DNA of 64,000 nt from Prevotella sp. UBA2456 (GCA_002342415.1 DDPY01000017.1:8300-72299), one strand, 5' to 3'. Counted from the first letter of the stretch, positions 44,266-52,599 are shown. Program-made: numbers and translations. The notes: generated by a model from the letters alone, not told the origin.

Positions 44266-46602
44266 TCAACCGGCTATCAACAAGCTACCTACCTGATATA
44301 CCACGGCCGAGACTATCCATGCCAGCGCCGTGGTATATATGGCTGCAAAGATAGCCCAGCGCCACGAACCGCTCTCGTGCCGGATAGCAACGATGGTGGC
44401 CAGACAGGGGAAGTAGAGCAGCACGAAGAGCAGATAGCTGTAAGCCACCAGGGGTGTGATCTGTTCCAGTCCGCCCAGCACGCCAATCGTAGAAGCCACA
44501 ATCTCCTTGGCCCCCACCCCGGCAATGAGCGACACGTCGAGCTGCCAGGTGAAGCCCTGCAGCGAGTAGAGGGGCTCGATAAACTGTCCCATCAGCCCGA
44601 TGAGCGACTGGTCCATCGAGGGGGCAATGCCGTGCGGACCGAAGTAGCCTAATGCCCACACTATAATCGAGGCCACGAGAATGATGCCGCCCATCTTCTT
44701 CAGATATTCCTTACCTTTCTCCCACGTATGTCGCACGATGGCCTTTGCCGTAGGCCAGCGGTATGGCGGCAGTTCCATCACAAACGGGGTGTCTTCGCCC
44801 TTGATGACAAAGGTCGAGATGACCTTGCTCACCACGACAGCCGTCAGGATGCCGGCGGCATAGAGCGACAGCATGACCAGCGACTGATATTGCGTGGCGA
44901 AGAACGTGCCTATAATCATTATATAGATAGGTAGGCGTGCCGAGCACGACATAAAGGGCAGTATGAGCATCGTGATCAGCCGCGACCTCCGGCTCTCGAT
45001 GGTGCGTGTCGCCATGACGGCAGGCACGTTGCATCCGAACCCCATCACCAGCGGTATGAACGACTTTCCGTGCAGTCCCATGCCGTGCATCAGCTTGTCC
45101 ATGATGAAGGCGGCACGTGCCATATAGCCAGAGTCCTCCATCAGCGAGATGAAGAAGTAGAGTATCAGTATCTGCGGCAGGAACACGATAACCGCGCCCA
45201 CGCCGCCGATGATGCCATCCACAATCATGTCCTTCAGCGGACCGTCGGCCATGTGGCTGGTGACAAAGCCGCCCAGCCATTCCACGCCCGCCTCTATCCA
45301 GTCCATGGGATACTGCCCCAAGACGAAGGTCGTCTCGAACATCAGGAACAGGATCAGGAAGAAGATAGGGAACCCCAGGAAGCGGTTCGACAGCACGCGG
45401 TCTATCAGGTGCGTGGCCCGATAGGTATCGCGCTTATGGCCGGCCGTATATCCTGCCTCCGTCAGCGCACCGTTGATGAATCCGTATTTTGCGTCCATGA
45501 TGGCCGTCTCCGAGTCCGTCAGCGTCTCTTCATACACACGCGCCGCAGCCTTGTCGCGCTCCACCATGATGGCCTTGCTGTAGTCGCCGGCACGGTTGTG
45601 CACAAACTTCTCGATGTCCGTGTCATGCTCCAGCAGTTTCAGTGCCACATAGCGCGTCGAGTAGCGCGGGTGGATGCTGCTGTCGGGTTTCAGGTACGAC
45701 TGTATATGGCGGATGCCGTCCTCTATCTCGTGGCCGTAGTTGATATGGATGTGGCGGGCCTGCATGCTCACGCCCTCATACACCTGAATGACGGTGCGGA
45801 ACAGCTGTTCCACCCCTTGACCGCTCTTGAACGACGTAGGCACCAACGGCGTGCCCAGCAGTGTCGACAGCACCTGCAGGTCTACCGTGTCGCCGCGCCG
45901 TTCAAACTCGTCATACATGTTCAGCGCTGCCACCATCGGGATATCCATATCCAGCAGCTGCGTAGTCAGATAGAGGTTGCGCTCCAGGTTCGACGAGTCT
46001 ATCACGTTGACGATGACGTCGGGAGTCTGCTCGGTCAGGTGCTGGCGCACATAGAGTTCCTCGGGCGAGTAACACGACAGCGAATACGTGCCGGGCAGGT
46101 CGGTCAGCCTGAAGGTATAGCCGAAGTACGAGGCATGTGCCTCCGAGGCATCTACCGTCACACCCGAATAGTTGCCCACATGACCGTGGGCACCCGAGGC
46201 AAAGTTGAAGAGCGACGTCTTTCCGCAGTTCGGGTTGCCCACCAGCGCCACGTTGATAGTGCGATGCTCGCGCAGCGCCAGATGCTGTAGGTAGTCGTCG
46301 GGATGACTTTCGGGAGTAATCTCCTCCTGTTGGCCACGCAGGCGTTCCCCCACCCTGTCGTCTTGCACAGGAGGCTCCTGGCCGTTATACACCTCTATCA
46401 TCTCAGCCTCCTGACGGCGCAGGCTCACCTCGTATCCCATCAGCTTATATTTCACCGGGTCCTGCAGGGGGGCATTGAGCAACACCTCTACCGTCTTACC
46501 CTTCACAAAGCCCATTTCGACAATGCGCTTACGAAATCCGCCGTGACCATGCACCTTTACGATGACTGCACTTTCGCCTGTTTTCAGTTCCGAGAGTTTC
46601 AT
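44266..46602 (-). CDS. feoB: FeoA-FeoB fused ferrous iron transporter
   Basis: A 778-residue fusion. Residues 1-75 are FeoA (MKLSELKTGESAVIVKVHGH, SH3-like). After a linker comes the FeoB G-domain with G1 GNPNCGKTSLFN (near 125), G3 DLPGTYSLS and G4 ALNMYDE. From about 380 the membrane part has two Gate segments with LPFMSCSARLPIY (near 560). The protein imports Fe2+ into the cytoplasm, using GTP. The ATG at 46602 is chosen because an in-frame TTG at 46626 lies inside the TACCTTTG promoter box. The FeoA fusion is common in Bacteroidota. Confidence 0.95.
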   Translation of the reverse strand: MKLSELKTGESAVIVKVHGHGGFRKRIVEMGFVKGKTVEVLLNAPLQDPVKYKLMGYEVSLRRQEAEMIEVYNGQEPPVQDDRVGERLRGQQEEITPESHPDDYLQHLALREHRTINVALVGNPNCGKTSLFNFASGAHGHVGNYSGVTVDASEAHASYFGYTFRLTDLPGTYSLSCYSPEELYVRQHLTEQTPDVIVNVIDSSNLERNLYLTTQLLDMDIPMVAALNMYDEFERRGDTVDLQVLSTLLGTPLVPTSFKSGQGVEQLFRTVIQVYEGVSMQARHIHINYGHEIEDGIRHIQSYLKPDSSIHPRYSTRYVALKLLEHDTDIEKFVHNRAGDYSKAIMVERDKAAARVYEETLTDSETAIMDAKYGFINGALTEAGYTAGHKRDTYRATHLIDRVLSNRFLGFPIFFLILFLMFETTFVLGQYPMDWIEAGVEWLGGFVTSHMADGPLKDMIVDGIIGGVGAVIVFLPQILILYFFISLMEDSGYMARAAFIMDKLMHGMGLHGKSFIPLVMGFGCNVPAVMATRTIESRRSRLITMLILPFMSCSARLPIYIMIIGTFFATQYQSLVMLSLYAAGILTAVVVSKVISTFVIKGEDTPFVMELPPYRWPTAKAIVRHTWEKGKEYLKKMGGIILVASIIVWALGYFGPHGIAPSMDQSLIGLMGQFIEPLYSLQGFTWQLDVSLIAGVGAKEIVASTIGVLGGLEQITPLVAYSYLLFVLLYFPCLATIVAIRHESGSWRWAIFAAIYTTALAWIVSAVVYQVGSLLIAG

Positions 46603-46623
46603 ACCATTTTGTTTTTCTGACTG

Positions 46624-46631
46624 CAAAGGTA
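46624..46631 (-). promoter_or_regulatory. -7 box of feoB
   Basis: The minus strand reads TACCTTTG, 21 bases before the feoB ATG. No Fur-type palindrome was recognised around it. Confidence 0.55.
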
Positions 46632-46905
46632 CGAAATTTTTGCGACAAACACACCTTACCGGATTAAAATACTCACAAATAATGATAGCCCACCAGCCTC
46701 ATCCGTAGTTGGAACTACTTTTAATCGCAAACGATTATACAGAATAGTATGAGTTGTGAGAATCTGAAACTGAGTCGTCAAGGTTGCTTCCGCCTCTTGG
46801 CTACGAGAACTTCCTGATTGAGATGATGTAATATCCTCCAATCGGCAAGGCCAGGAAGAAAGTTGCCGCCATAGAGCGCAACCTACTATACAAAAAAACA
46901 TTTTT

Positions 46906-46937
46906 CCGATATTCCTTTGCGAATATCGGATTTTTTT
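46906..46937. terminator. Two-way terminator between hepT and feoB
   Basis: CCGATATTC (46906-46914) and GAATATCGG (46921-46929) pair perfectly across a six-base loop. An A-run lies to the left and a seven-T run to the right. Confidence 0.75.
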
Positions 46938-46938
46938 C

Positions 46939-46962
46939 GTCGGAGCCGGAGCCGACTCCGAC
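46939..46962. repeat. G/C-rich hairpin next to the terminator
   Basis: GTCGGAG (46939-46945) pairs with CTCCGAC (46956-46962); the loop repeats the word GGAGCCG. It has no T-run of its own. Confidence 0.55.
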
Positions 46963-47043
46963 TTGCGTGGGAAATAACTCTGTGTTGTTGCCATAACCTT
47001 CTATAGTTTTGTTATGGCGCTCAGTAACAAGTTTCTCTTGATA

Positions 47044-47436
47044 CTATTTGTCAGCTAAGACTTCCTTAAAGAAGCGTACAGCATCTTTCAAGGAGTCAAA
47101 ATCATTGTTGATGATAGAAAAAATCTCATTCGCATCTATATCAAAGTAGTGATGGGCAATAACGTCTCTGACACCTTTTACCTCTTTCCACTCAATAGAT
47201 GGATATAAGGGCAGCAAATCGAACTTTGTCAATTTGTCGAGATTCTTAAAACTTTCACCAATAGCTTCAATAACCATACATGCAGCATCCAATTTCTCCC
47301 TCCCTTCCGGGGTTAAAAGAAAATCGTCTGCATTACGAATAACCGAATTGCGTATTTGTACAGTATTGATTGCCTCTTCTATCCTGTCCAGAATATGGAG
47401 AGCGGTTTGTCTGTCAGCTGAAGATAAGGATTCCAT
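47044..47436 (-). CDS. hepT: HepT-like HEPN-domain toxin
   Basis: A 130-residue all-helical HEPN protein. RDVIAHHY near residue 93 fits the RX4HXY motif exactly: Arg and His form the RNase site and the Tyr is the residue modified by MntA in the studied pair. It should cut RNA when free. It is encoded directly after mntA with a 23-base overlap, so both are translated from one message, antitoxin first. The pair lies next to a restriction-modification gene. Confidence 0.87.
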   Translation of the reverse strand: MESLSSADRQTALHILDRIEEAINTVQIRNSVIRNADDFLLTPEGREKLDAACMVIEAIGESFKNLDKLTKFDLLPLYPSIEWKEVKGVRDVIAHHYFDIDANEIFSIINNDFDSLKDAVRFFKEVLADK

Positions 47437-47710
47437 CTCTTTCTATCTGTTGGGCTAAGTAACTATCCATATTCTTATGAATGCGCAATACATCCACCTT
47501 ACAATTCAGCAGTTCTTCAAGATAGATTTTCAAGCCAGAACGCCTTAGAAGACTTGGTTCCATCTCAACGCATATATCAACGTCGCTTGATTCGTTTTGC
47601 TCATTACGGGCAACCGACCCAAACAACCTCATAGAACGAACGCCGAACTTATCAGCTACCACGTTCTTACAGGTCTCCAGTTTATGAATGCATTCTGCTC
47701 TGTTAATCAT
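47414..47710 (-). CDS. mntA: MntA-like minimal nucleotidyltransferase antitoxin
   Basis: A 98-residue nucleotidyltransferase. GSVARNEQNESSDVD near residue 31 matches GSX10DXD, the Mg-ATP-binding motif of the MNT family, and a third acidic position follows in CVEME. In the studied MntA-HepT pair, MntA adds AMP units to the HepT tyrosine and silences it. A TATCTTTG box (minus strand 47719-47726) lies eight bases upstream, so the transcript leader is very short. Confidence 0.88.
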   Translation of the reverse strand: MINRAECIHKLETCKNVVADKFGVRSMRLFGSVARNEQNESSDVDICVEMEPSLLRRSGLKIYLEELLNCKVDVLRIHKNMDSYLAQQIERDGILIFS

Positions 47711-47718
47711 TTCAGTTG

Positions 47719-47726
47719 CAAAGATA
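47719..47726 (-). promoter_or_regulatory. -7 box of mntA-hepT
   Basis: The minus strand reads TATCTTTG, eight bases before the mntA ATG. Confidence 0.5.
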
Positions 47727-47809
47727 GGTATTTCCCGTCAAACTTCCAAATAAATCTACCAAAAACTTGTCAAAGAGCGCCTTATGTTATTAAATAGGCG
47801 ACATACAAA

Positions 47810-47839
47810 GAGCCGACGACCTTCTCAGGCAGTCGGCTC
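47810..47839. terminator. Possible terminator after the restriction gene
   Basis: GAGCCGAC (47810-47817) pairs with GTCGGCTC (47832-47839) across 14 bases. The T-run on the minus side is weak (CTTTG). Confidence 0.35.
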
Positions 47840-47882
47840 CACATCAAACAAATTTTCCAAGTTTAATCTTAGTAACAAACTC

Positions 47883-47937
47883 GGAAAAGTCAGCAGCAGG
47901 GCATAGGAGAGCCCCCGCTGCCGATGGGAAGTTTTCC
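47883..47937. repeat. Nested hairpin downstream of the restriction gene
   Basis: GGAAAA (47883-47888) pairs with TTTTCC (47932-47937). Inside, GCAGC (47893-47897) pairs with GCTGC (47917-47921) and GGGC (47899-47902) with GCCC (47911-47914). Confidence 0.5.
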
Positions 47938-47964
47938 AATTGTCAGGCTCAGGCATGCTAGTGA

Positions 47965-48000
47965 TTATTTGAAGTGCTCTACAAGTTCTTCCTTGGTCAT
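47965..48000 (-). pseudogene. 11-codon stub of a lost downstream gene
   Basis: An ATG overlapping the restriction gene's stop (ATGA) opens an 11-codon frame, MTKEELVEHFK, then TAA. The sequence looks like a normal protein N-terminus and the overlap is a normal operon junction. I infer that a second gene began here and was removed or shifted out of frame. A true micro-peptide is the other possibility. Confidence 0.35.
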
Positions 48001-51000
48001 TCTTCCAACACTTTTTTCTTTTTCGCACGTTTTTTGGCTTTCTTCTTGGGTTTAGCAGATGCAATTTTCACACTCTTTCTTAACAGTGCCAAAGCAATAT
48101 CTTCATCAGACATACCTTGGCTTATACCAAAAGATGAATATGCTTTAAAAACTGCTGCGTCGTTTTTACGTTGCGCCTTTACAAACTCAGCAGATGGGAT
48201 GTAATCGGGATCATAGATAATCTCGTAGGTTTTGTCTCTCAATTCTTCATCTCTTGACCGAAGAAGTTCTGTAGCAGCCTGCTCAAGAGCATCAATCTGC
48301 TCGTTGCTTAGCTTGGGCCAGGGGAAGTTGTTATAGACAACACCGATAGAATAGCGATAATCACTTTTCAACCTTCCACATACAACCTTTACCCAAGCCA
48401 TGTGGAGACGACTCTCCAGAACGCTGAAGACCCATTTGGGACAACTCTCTATAGTCATGCATGCATCGCTACAGATAATGTCTTTGCTAACATATCCCAT
48501 GGGGATATAGTTTCTGTTTTCAGAAGAAGTTCTTGGTACTAACAGATAATCATTAGATGGTTGTCTGATTTCTCCAAACTTATAGGGATAATCAGCAAGA
48601 AGCCTGGTCTCTTCTCGAGTACTGCTTGCGCGTTTATCCTTTACAATATTAAATCGTTCTCGGAATGCTTCGTGATTTCTAATCGTGTATGGAGCATCGT
48701 CTGTTATCCAGATGCAATAGTTCTTATCTCCGTTGATGAAATCTTCTGAACCATATATTCTTGGCAGATAGGGCTCTAACTCCGGGTATTTATCGATGAG
48801 CTGCTTACGTTCTACACTACTGACACGCAACAAGGCAATCTGCCGTTTACCATTGGGCGCAGAATCATCTTCAATAACTACTGTGTCATTGGGCATACTG
48901 CCAAACCTCATTTTAGAAACGCTATCTCCTTGAATATGTTTTCTCGGTGCGCCTATAAACAGTTGTTCGGCAGGCAAGAGGTACGCATTGATTCTGTCAA
49001 ACTCCACAGGCTCAGGTTCACTTTCTTTGTACAAATAGCTTTTGCCTTTTTGCCTCTTAGCTAAATAGAAACCTATGATTACACAATGCACCTTTGCTTG
49101 GTCATCTGCTTCATTGTTCCATACGAAACTTTTCCAAGCAAAGGCAATATGAGCATTATACTTTTCCACTAAAGGCTTCCACAACAATCCAACAAGTTCA
49201 CCCTGAATGATACTATTGGTAGAGACTAATGCTGTTTTGACTTTAGTGTTAGCCTTCATGTATTCAGCAGCCTTGGCATACCAAGCACAGACGAAGTCCA
49301 TCTTGCCTTGTTTCTTCCAAATGTCTTTACCTGCTTCGTCTTTTGCATTCATGGCTGCGCGCAAACTCGCTTTTTGGCCATCATCCATCACCTGGCTTCC
49401 CTCAAATGGAGGGTTGCCGATGATATAGTTAAGTTTCTTGGCTGGTATGACGCTGTTCCAGTCTGTGAAGAGTGCATCTTTACGATGTATGTTGCTGTAC
49501 TTGTCTAAGGGGAGCGATTTTATTGGCAGGGAGAACAACTCCTCTGTCTCTGCATCCATCTGGCAATCGGAAATCCACATTGCCGTCTTGGCCACCTCGC
49601 AGGCAAAGTCATTAAGTTCTATTCCGTAGAACTGGCTGATTGAAACAGTACATGGATTCCTGAAGTATGTAACCCCATTCCTTATCTCATCTTTCTCAAA
49701 ACCAAAGTCCGGCAACTCGGTAATTATCTCCATTTCCAGTCTACGAAGCGACTTGAACGTCTCTGTCAGGAAGTTTCCGCTACCACATGCAGGGTCTAAA
49801 TATCTTATCTGGCTCAATCTGGTCTTAAACGCCATAAGTTTCTCGTTACGCTCTTTCTTCTGTGCTTTTGTTTCTTTAGGTAGTGCTAACATTTCATCTC
49901 GTTCTTTCTTCAAATCATCGAGGAAGAGGGGGTCTATGACACGATGAATGACATCTGGAGAAGTATAATGCATTCCGTTATCGTGTCGAGTATCCGGGTC
50001 GAGTGTACTTTCAAAGATGCAGCCAAAGTTAGTGGGAGAAATTTGGCTCCAGTCGAATGGCTCGCCATCTCTTCCTGGAATTATGATACCCTCAGAACTT
50101 CTTAATAGCAATTTCCTTACATCGTCCGATATGCGAGGAATGGGAACTTCATCACCGCCAAACAAGCCACCGTTTACCTGAGGGAAAGCTTTTATCTCCA
50201 CATCAAGTGATTCATCACGTTTGCTTTCAACCTGATTCAGTGCACGAAACAGCCATCTAAACTTCTCTTGTAACTTCTTTGCCTCAAAAGTATTGAGAAA
50301 AGTATTGAACTGATTATTGTCGAAAAGTTCCGCGGCATCAGCATAGAGACAGAATACTACTCTGACACAGAAAACATTCATCTGATGCAGTACATCACGA
50401 GTGAGTTCATTCCTCGTATATTGGCTCTTTAACAGTTCATAGAGCTTGCTGACTATACCACTTGCCGTCTTGGTTGTTATATCCTGTATTTCCTCCTTAC
50501 TTTCCACCTCACCACCAAGAAGCACACGACGGAAGTAACGCCAATGAAGTGCCAGTTCCTCCAGTGTCAGAGAAACGGGCTGCCTCTCTTGATGATTGTT
50601 GTCTTTGATCCTAAACTCCTTGAAATTACACGCTATTGTGTAACGACCTTTATCCTGAAGGTTCAAACGATCATAATAGCGTTGGGCCTGCTCCAGAGCA
50701 TTCAAGGGTTTTCCATCACTTTGTTCTAAAACTTTATCTAATGCGATATAATGGCTCTTCTGTTCTATAACGCATTTTGATGTTTCAAGATAGCAGTCAA
50801 TATATTTTGTCGCTTTTCCGTCTTCGGTAGTAATAACGGGAACAGGAACGTCTTTCTCCCAGTTCAGCACATCTCTTCCGTGTTTAACGTCAAGCAGGCA
50901 TTCTACAAGTTCTTCCCAAAAAGAATGGGTGTCCTGTTTTTCGCGTCCTTTGTCCTTCCATTTACGAGCGAAATCCTTAACTTTCTGTAGTTCTTTGGCC

Positions 51001-51002
51001 AT
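47997..51002 (-). CDS. MmeI-like type IIG/IIL restriction-modification enzyme
   Basis: A 1001-residue single-chain enzyme. A nuclease-type motif lies near residues 70-90 (YIDCYLETSKCVIEQKS, of D-x-ExK form). A helical spacer follows, then the adenine methyltransferase: motif I LDPACGSGNFL near 404 and motif IV GNPPF near 529. The region after about 640 should hold the target-recognition domain. The tail is strongly basic (KKKAKKRAKKKK). Such enzymes methylate one strand of an asymmetric site and cut at a fixed distance; the site cannot be read from sequence. The ATG at 51002 (MAKELQKVKDFARKW) is chosen over an upstream start at 51047. The gene looks A+T-rich by eye, suggesting transfer. Confidence 0.88.
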   Translation of the reverse strand: MAKELQKVKDFARKWKDKGREKQDTHSFWEELVECLLDVKHGRDVLNWEKDVPVPVITTEDGKATKYIDCYLETSKCVIEQKSHYIALDKVLEQSDGKPLNALEQAQRYYDRLNLQDKGRYTIACNFKEFRIKDNNHQERQPVSLTLEELALHWRYFRRVLLGGEVESKEEIQDITTKTASGIVSKLYELLKSQYTRNELTRDVLHQMNVFCVRVVFCLYADAAELFDNNQFNTFLNTFEAKKLQEKFRWLFRALNQVESKRDESLDVEIKAFPQVNGGLFGGDEVPIPRISDDVRKLLLRSSEGIIIPGRDGEPFDWSQISPTNFGCIFESTLDPDTRHDNGMHYTSPDVIHRVIDPLFLDDLKKERDEMLALPKETKAQKKERNEKLMAFKTRLSQIRYLDPACGSGNFLTETFKSLRRLEMEIITELPDFGFEKDEIRNGVTYFRNPCTVSISQFYGIELNDFACEVAKTAMWISDCQMDAETEELFSLPIKSLPLDKYSNIHRKDALFTDWNSVIPAKKLNYIIGNPPFEGSQVMDDGQKASLRAAMNAKDEAGKDIWKKQGKMDFVCAWYAKAAEYMKANTKVKTALVSTNSIIQGELVGLLWKPLVEKYNAHIAFAWKSFVWNNEADDQAKVHCVIIGFYLAKRQKGKSYLYKESEPEPVEFDRINAYLLPAEQLFIGAPRKHIQGDSVSKMRFGSMPNDTVVIEDDSAPNGKRQIALLRVSSVERKQLIDKYPELEPYLPRIYGSEDFINGDKNYCIWITDDAPYTIRNHEAFRERFNIVKDKRASSTREETRLLADYPYKFGEIRQPSNDYLLVPRTSSENRNYIPMGYVSKDIICSDACMTIESCPKWVFSVLESRLHMAWVKVVCGRLKSDYRYSIGVVYNNFPWPKLSNEQIDALEQAATELLRSRDEELRDKTYEIIYDPDYIPSAEFVKAQRKNDAAVFKAYSSFGISQGMSDEDIALALLRKSVKIASAKPKKKAKKRAKKKKVLEE

Positions 51003-51459
51003 CTGTTTTTGCAATTGATAGTTATTGTTTCTTGCACCAACTATCAATCACGCCAAGACGCAAAAAAGGCGTGATGCACCTTTGTTGCGCATAGCAAGAG
51101 GCGGCGTCGGAAAGGTGCCTCTGTCCAGTTTGCAGGATGCATCACGCTGTTGCGTGTGCATCGCTATCCCAAACTGGAGCAGGAGGAACCATCATACGGC
51201 TCGCCTGTCACATATTATTTCCGTGCTTCTTATACCTATAGAGTTTCCGACGCTCTTGGCTATGCGCGAAATAATAGCGAATGCTTCTTCGTTAGTCCGG
51301 ATTTCTCCCCGAACCGACTGCAAAATTACAAAATATATTTCTAAATCGTCACCTAATTATAAAAAAGATATGCAAAAAAAACAGAAGAAACGGCTGGAAC
51401 GCTTGGAAACTGAGGATTTTTGTGTAATTTTGTGGGCATAAAACAGAACAGGAGAAAGT
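51003..51459. other. Structured intergenic stretch between divergent genes
   Basis: No gene is supported here. Nested inverted repeats fill 51069-51276: GCGTGATGCA (51069-51078) pairs with TGCATCACGC (51138-51147); CACCTTT (51077-51083) with AAAGGTG (51111-51117); CCAGTTTG (51125-51132) with CAAACTGG (51170-51177); GATGCA (51136-51141) with TGCATC (51157-51162); CACGC (51143-51147) with GCGTG (51152-51156); TATTATTTC (51213-51221) with GAAATAATA (51268-51276). Several pairings exclude each other. The last part holds the promoter box of the next gene. Confidence 0.65.
51425..51432 (+). promoter_or_regulatory. -7 box and SD-like site of the unknown gene
   Basis: TAATTTTG lies 27 bases before the ATG at 51460. 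AGGAG at 51450-51454 sits at Shine-Dalgarno distance, which is unusual in this phylum. Confidence 0.45.
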
Positions 51460-52473
51460 ATGGAGAATAAAGGATTGACACTATTAGACAACATCCCTCA
51501 AACTAGCCACACGTACTTATACTTAGAACGATGGGCTAATGGGAAAGAGGGTTCTATCACCGATTCGAATGGGCATGGTGTTTATCGCTTCTTTCCAATG
51601 AAGAGGGATGCCAATGGTAATCGGATTGATGAGCGAACTAACTTTGATGACTATCAGACCAATCCCATAGTGGCCACAGGAATCATAGGCTATTGGCTTC
51701 ACTACCGAAGGAACAATAATAGATTGGCCTCTTATACAACGTGGACTAAGGAGGATGAACGCAAGAATACGCTTAAGATATTTACCGATTATACAGAGGA
51801 CAAACTCAAGCAGTACATTGATCGGGAACAGGATGCGCCTAACGGTTGGAGACGCGACCTGGAACGGGAATTCTATACGGAGTTTATAATTCGTAATGAA
51901 AAGCCGCTGAACAAACAAACCGAGGCCCTGATGGAATATATCACCCCTTCTGACCGCCAGATGGTCAGAGAGGTGATGGCAGAATATATGCTATTCCTTG
52001 AAGAGAAAAGGAAATTATTCGATGAAAATGAGCAGTTTAGCTTAGAAAAGCGAAAGAGACTCATGGCAAGTAACACGATAGTAAGAACACATTCGAGAAC
52101 AGAAGTTGAGACGATAGATATTTTACAGCTCTATCAGTTTATTGAAAGATACTTTTGCGGGCGGTTAGAACACAAATATGAATGGTATGCTCTTAGGAGG
52201 TTTCTTGATAGTTATGACATATTGTTGGAGTGCGACAATTCTAAATTCTCTGAACAAATGAACCATGAAGATTGGTTTGGCAGTTCGGATGAGAAACTAC
52301 AGTGTTCTGCAAACGAAATGAATAGCTACAATTTTCTTAACGAGGTGACACCTGGACAATGGTTGGAAACAAAAATTCCTTTAGGCAGTAGAGCCTCCAG
52401 GAAAGCAGTCGCCAATATATATAAGACTTACTCTTACCTAGACCTTTATAAAGAGAAGATGTTGGGCAGATAA
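51460..52473 (+). CDS. Unrecognised 337-residue protein
   Basis: I do not recognise a family. The protein is soluble, hydrophilic and rich in charged and aromatic residues. The first 110 residues are strand-like with many Gly/Asn/Asp (SITDSNGHGVYRFFPMKRD). The middle (about 115-205) is strongly helical and charged (MVREVMAEYMLFLEEKRKLF). The last part (220-337) is mixed, with YQFIERYFCGRL and LEHKYEWYALRRFLDS. No signal peptide, membrane helix or catalytic motif is visible. It is divergent from the restriction gene and 126 bases ahead of the replication-type module, so it may belong to either. Confidence 0.7.
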   Translation: MENKGLTLLDNIPQTSHTYLYLERWANGKEGSITDSNGHGVYRFFPMKRDANGNRIDERTNFDDYQTNPIVATGIIGYWLHYRRNNNRLASYTTWTKEDERKNTLKIFTDYTEDKLKQYIDREQDAPNGWRRDLEREFYTEFIIRNEKPLNKQTEALMEYITPSDRQMVREVMAEYMLFLEEKRKLFDENEQFSLEKRKRLMASNTIVRTHSRTEVETIDILQLYQFIERYFCGRLEHKYEWYALRRFLDSYDILLECDNSKFSEQMNHEDWFGSSDEKLQCSANEMNSYNFLNEVTPGQWLETKIPLGSRASRKAVANIYKTYSYLDLYKEKMLGR

Positions 52474-52481
52474 CCGATTTC

Positions 52482-52531
52482 TTCAGTCCGTTTTTCAGTT
52501 CGCTTCAGTTTTTGGGCGGTTTTCTTCAGTT
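52482..52531. repeat. Iteron-like TTCAGT repeats
   Basis: TTCAGTCCG, TTCAGTTCG, TTCAGTTTT and TTCAGTTTG begin at 52482, 52494, 52504 and 52525. The steps of 12, 10 and 21 bases place the copies on nearly one face of the helix, as in plasmid iterons. They precede a helicase-primase module. Confidence 0.55.
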
Positions 52532-52570
52532 TGTGATTTGCAAATGAAGGATGCCGCTTATGTTTTTTCA

Positions 52571-52578
52571 TACCTTTG
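52571..52578 (+). promoter_or_regulatory. -7 box of the small basic protein gene
   Basis: TACCTTTG, 21 bases before the ATG at 52600. Confidence 0.5.
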
Positions 52579-52599
52579 CATCGTTATTTTAAAAAAAAT

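Larger units (their letters stand above)
46603..47043. other. Gene-poor stretch upstream of feoB with two hairpins
   Basis: No gene is firmly supported. It holds the feoB -7 box (46624-46631), a 23-codon hydrophobic frame on the minus strand (46801-46872), a strong terminator hairpin (46906-46937) and a G/C hairpin (46939-46962). It marks the left edge of the accessory region. Confidence 0.6.

Noticed and set aside
46603..46626. TTG start for FeoB at 46626
   Set aside because: The TTG is part of the TACCTTTG promoter box, so it would not be transcribed.
46656..46994. 112-residue minus-strand frame upstream of feoB
   Set aside because: It runs through two strong hairpins and the terminator, has biased low-complexity composition (Ser, Gln, Thr) and no recognisable domain.
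47825..48064. 79-residue minus-strand frame at the end of the restriction gene
   Set aside because: It overlaps the restriction gene's coding end in another frame and covers the structured 3' region.
51069..51177. Integron attC-like site
   Set aside because: The fold is hairpin-like, but the typical RYYYAAC/GTTRRRY core pair was not found and no integron integrase is near.
51025..51441. 138-residue plus-strand frame in the gap between the restriction gene and the unknown gene
   Set aside because: It overlaps the nested inverted repeats and the start of the restriction gene, and its composition is not protein-like.
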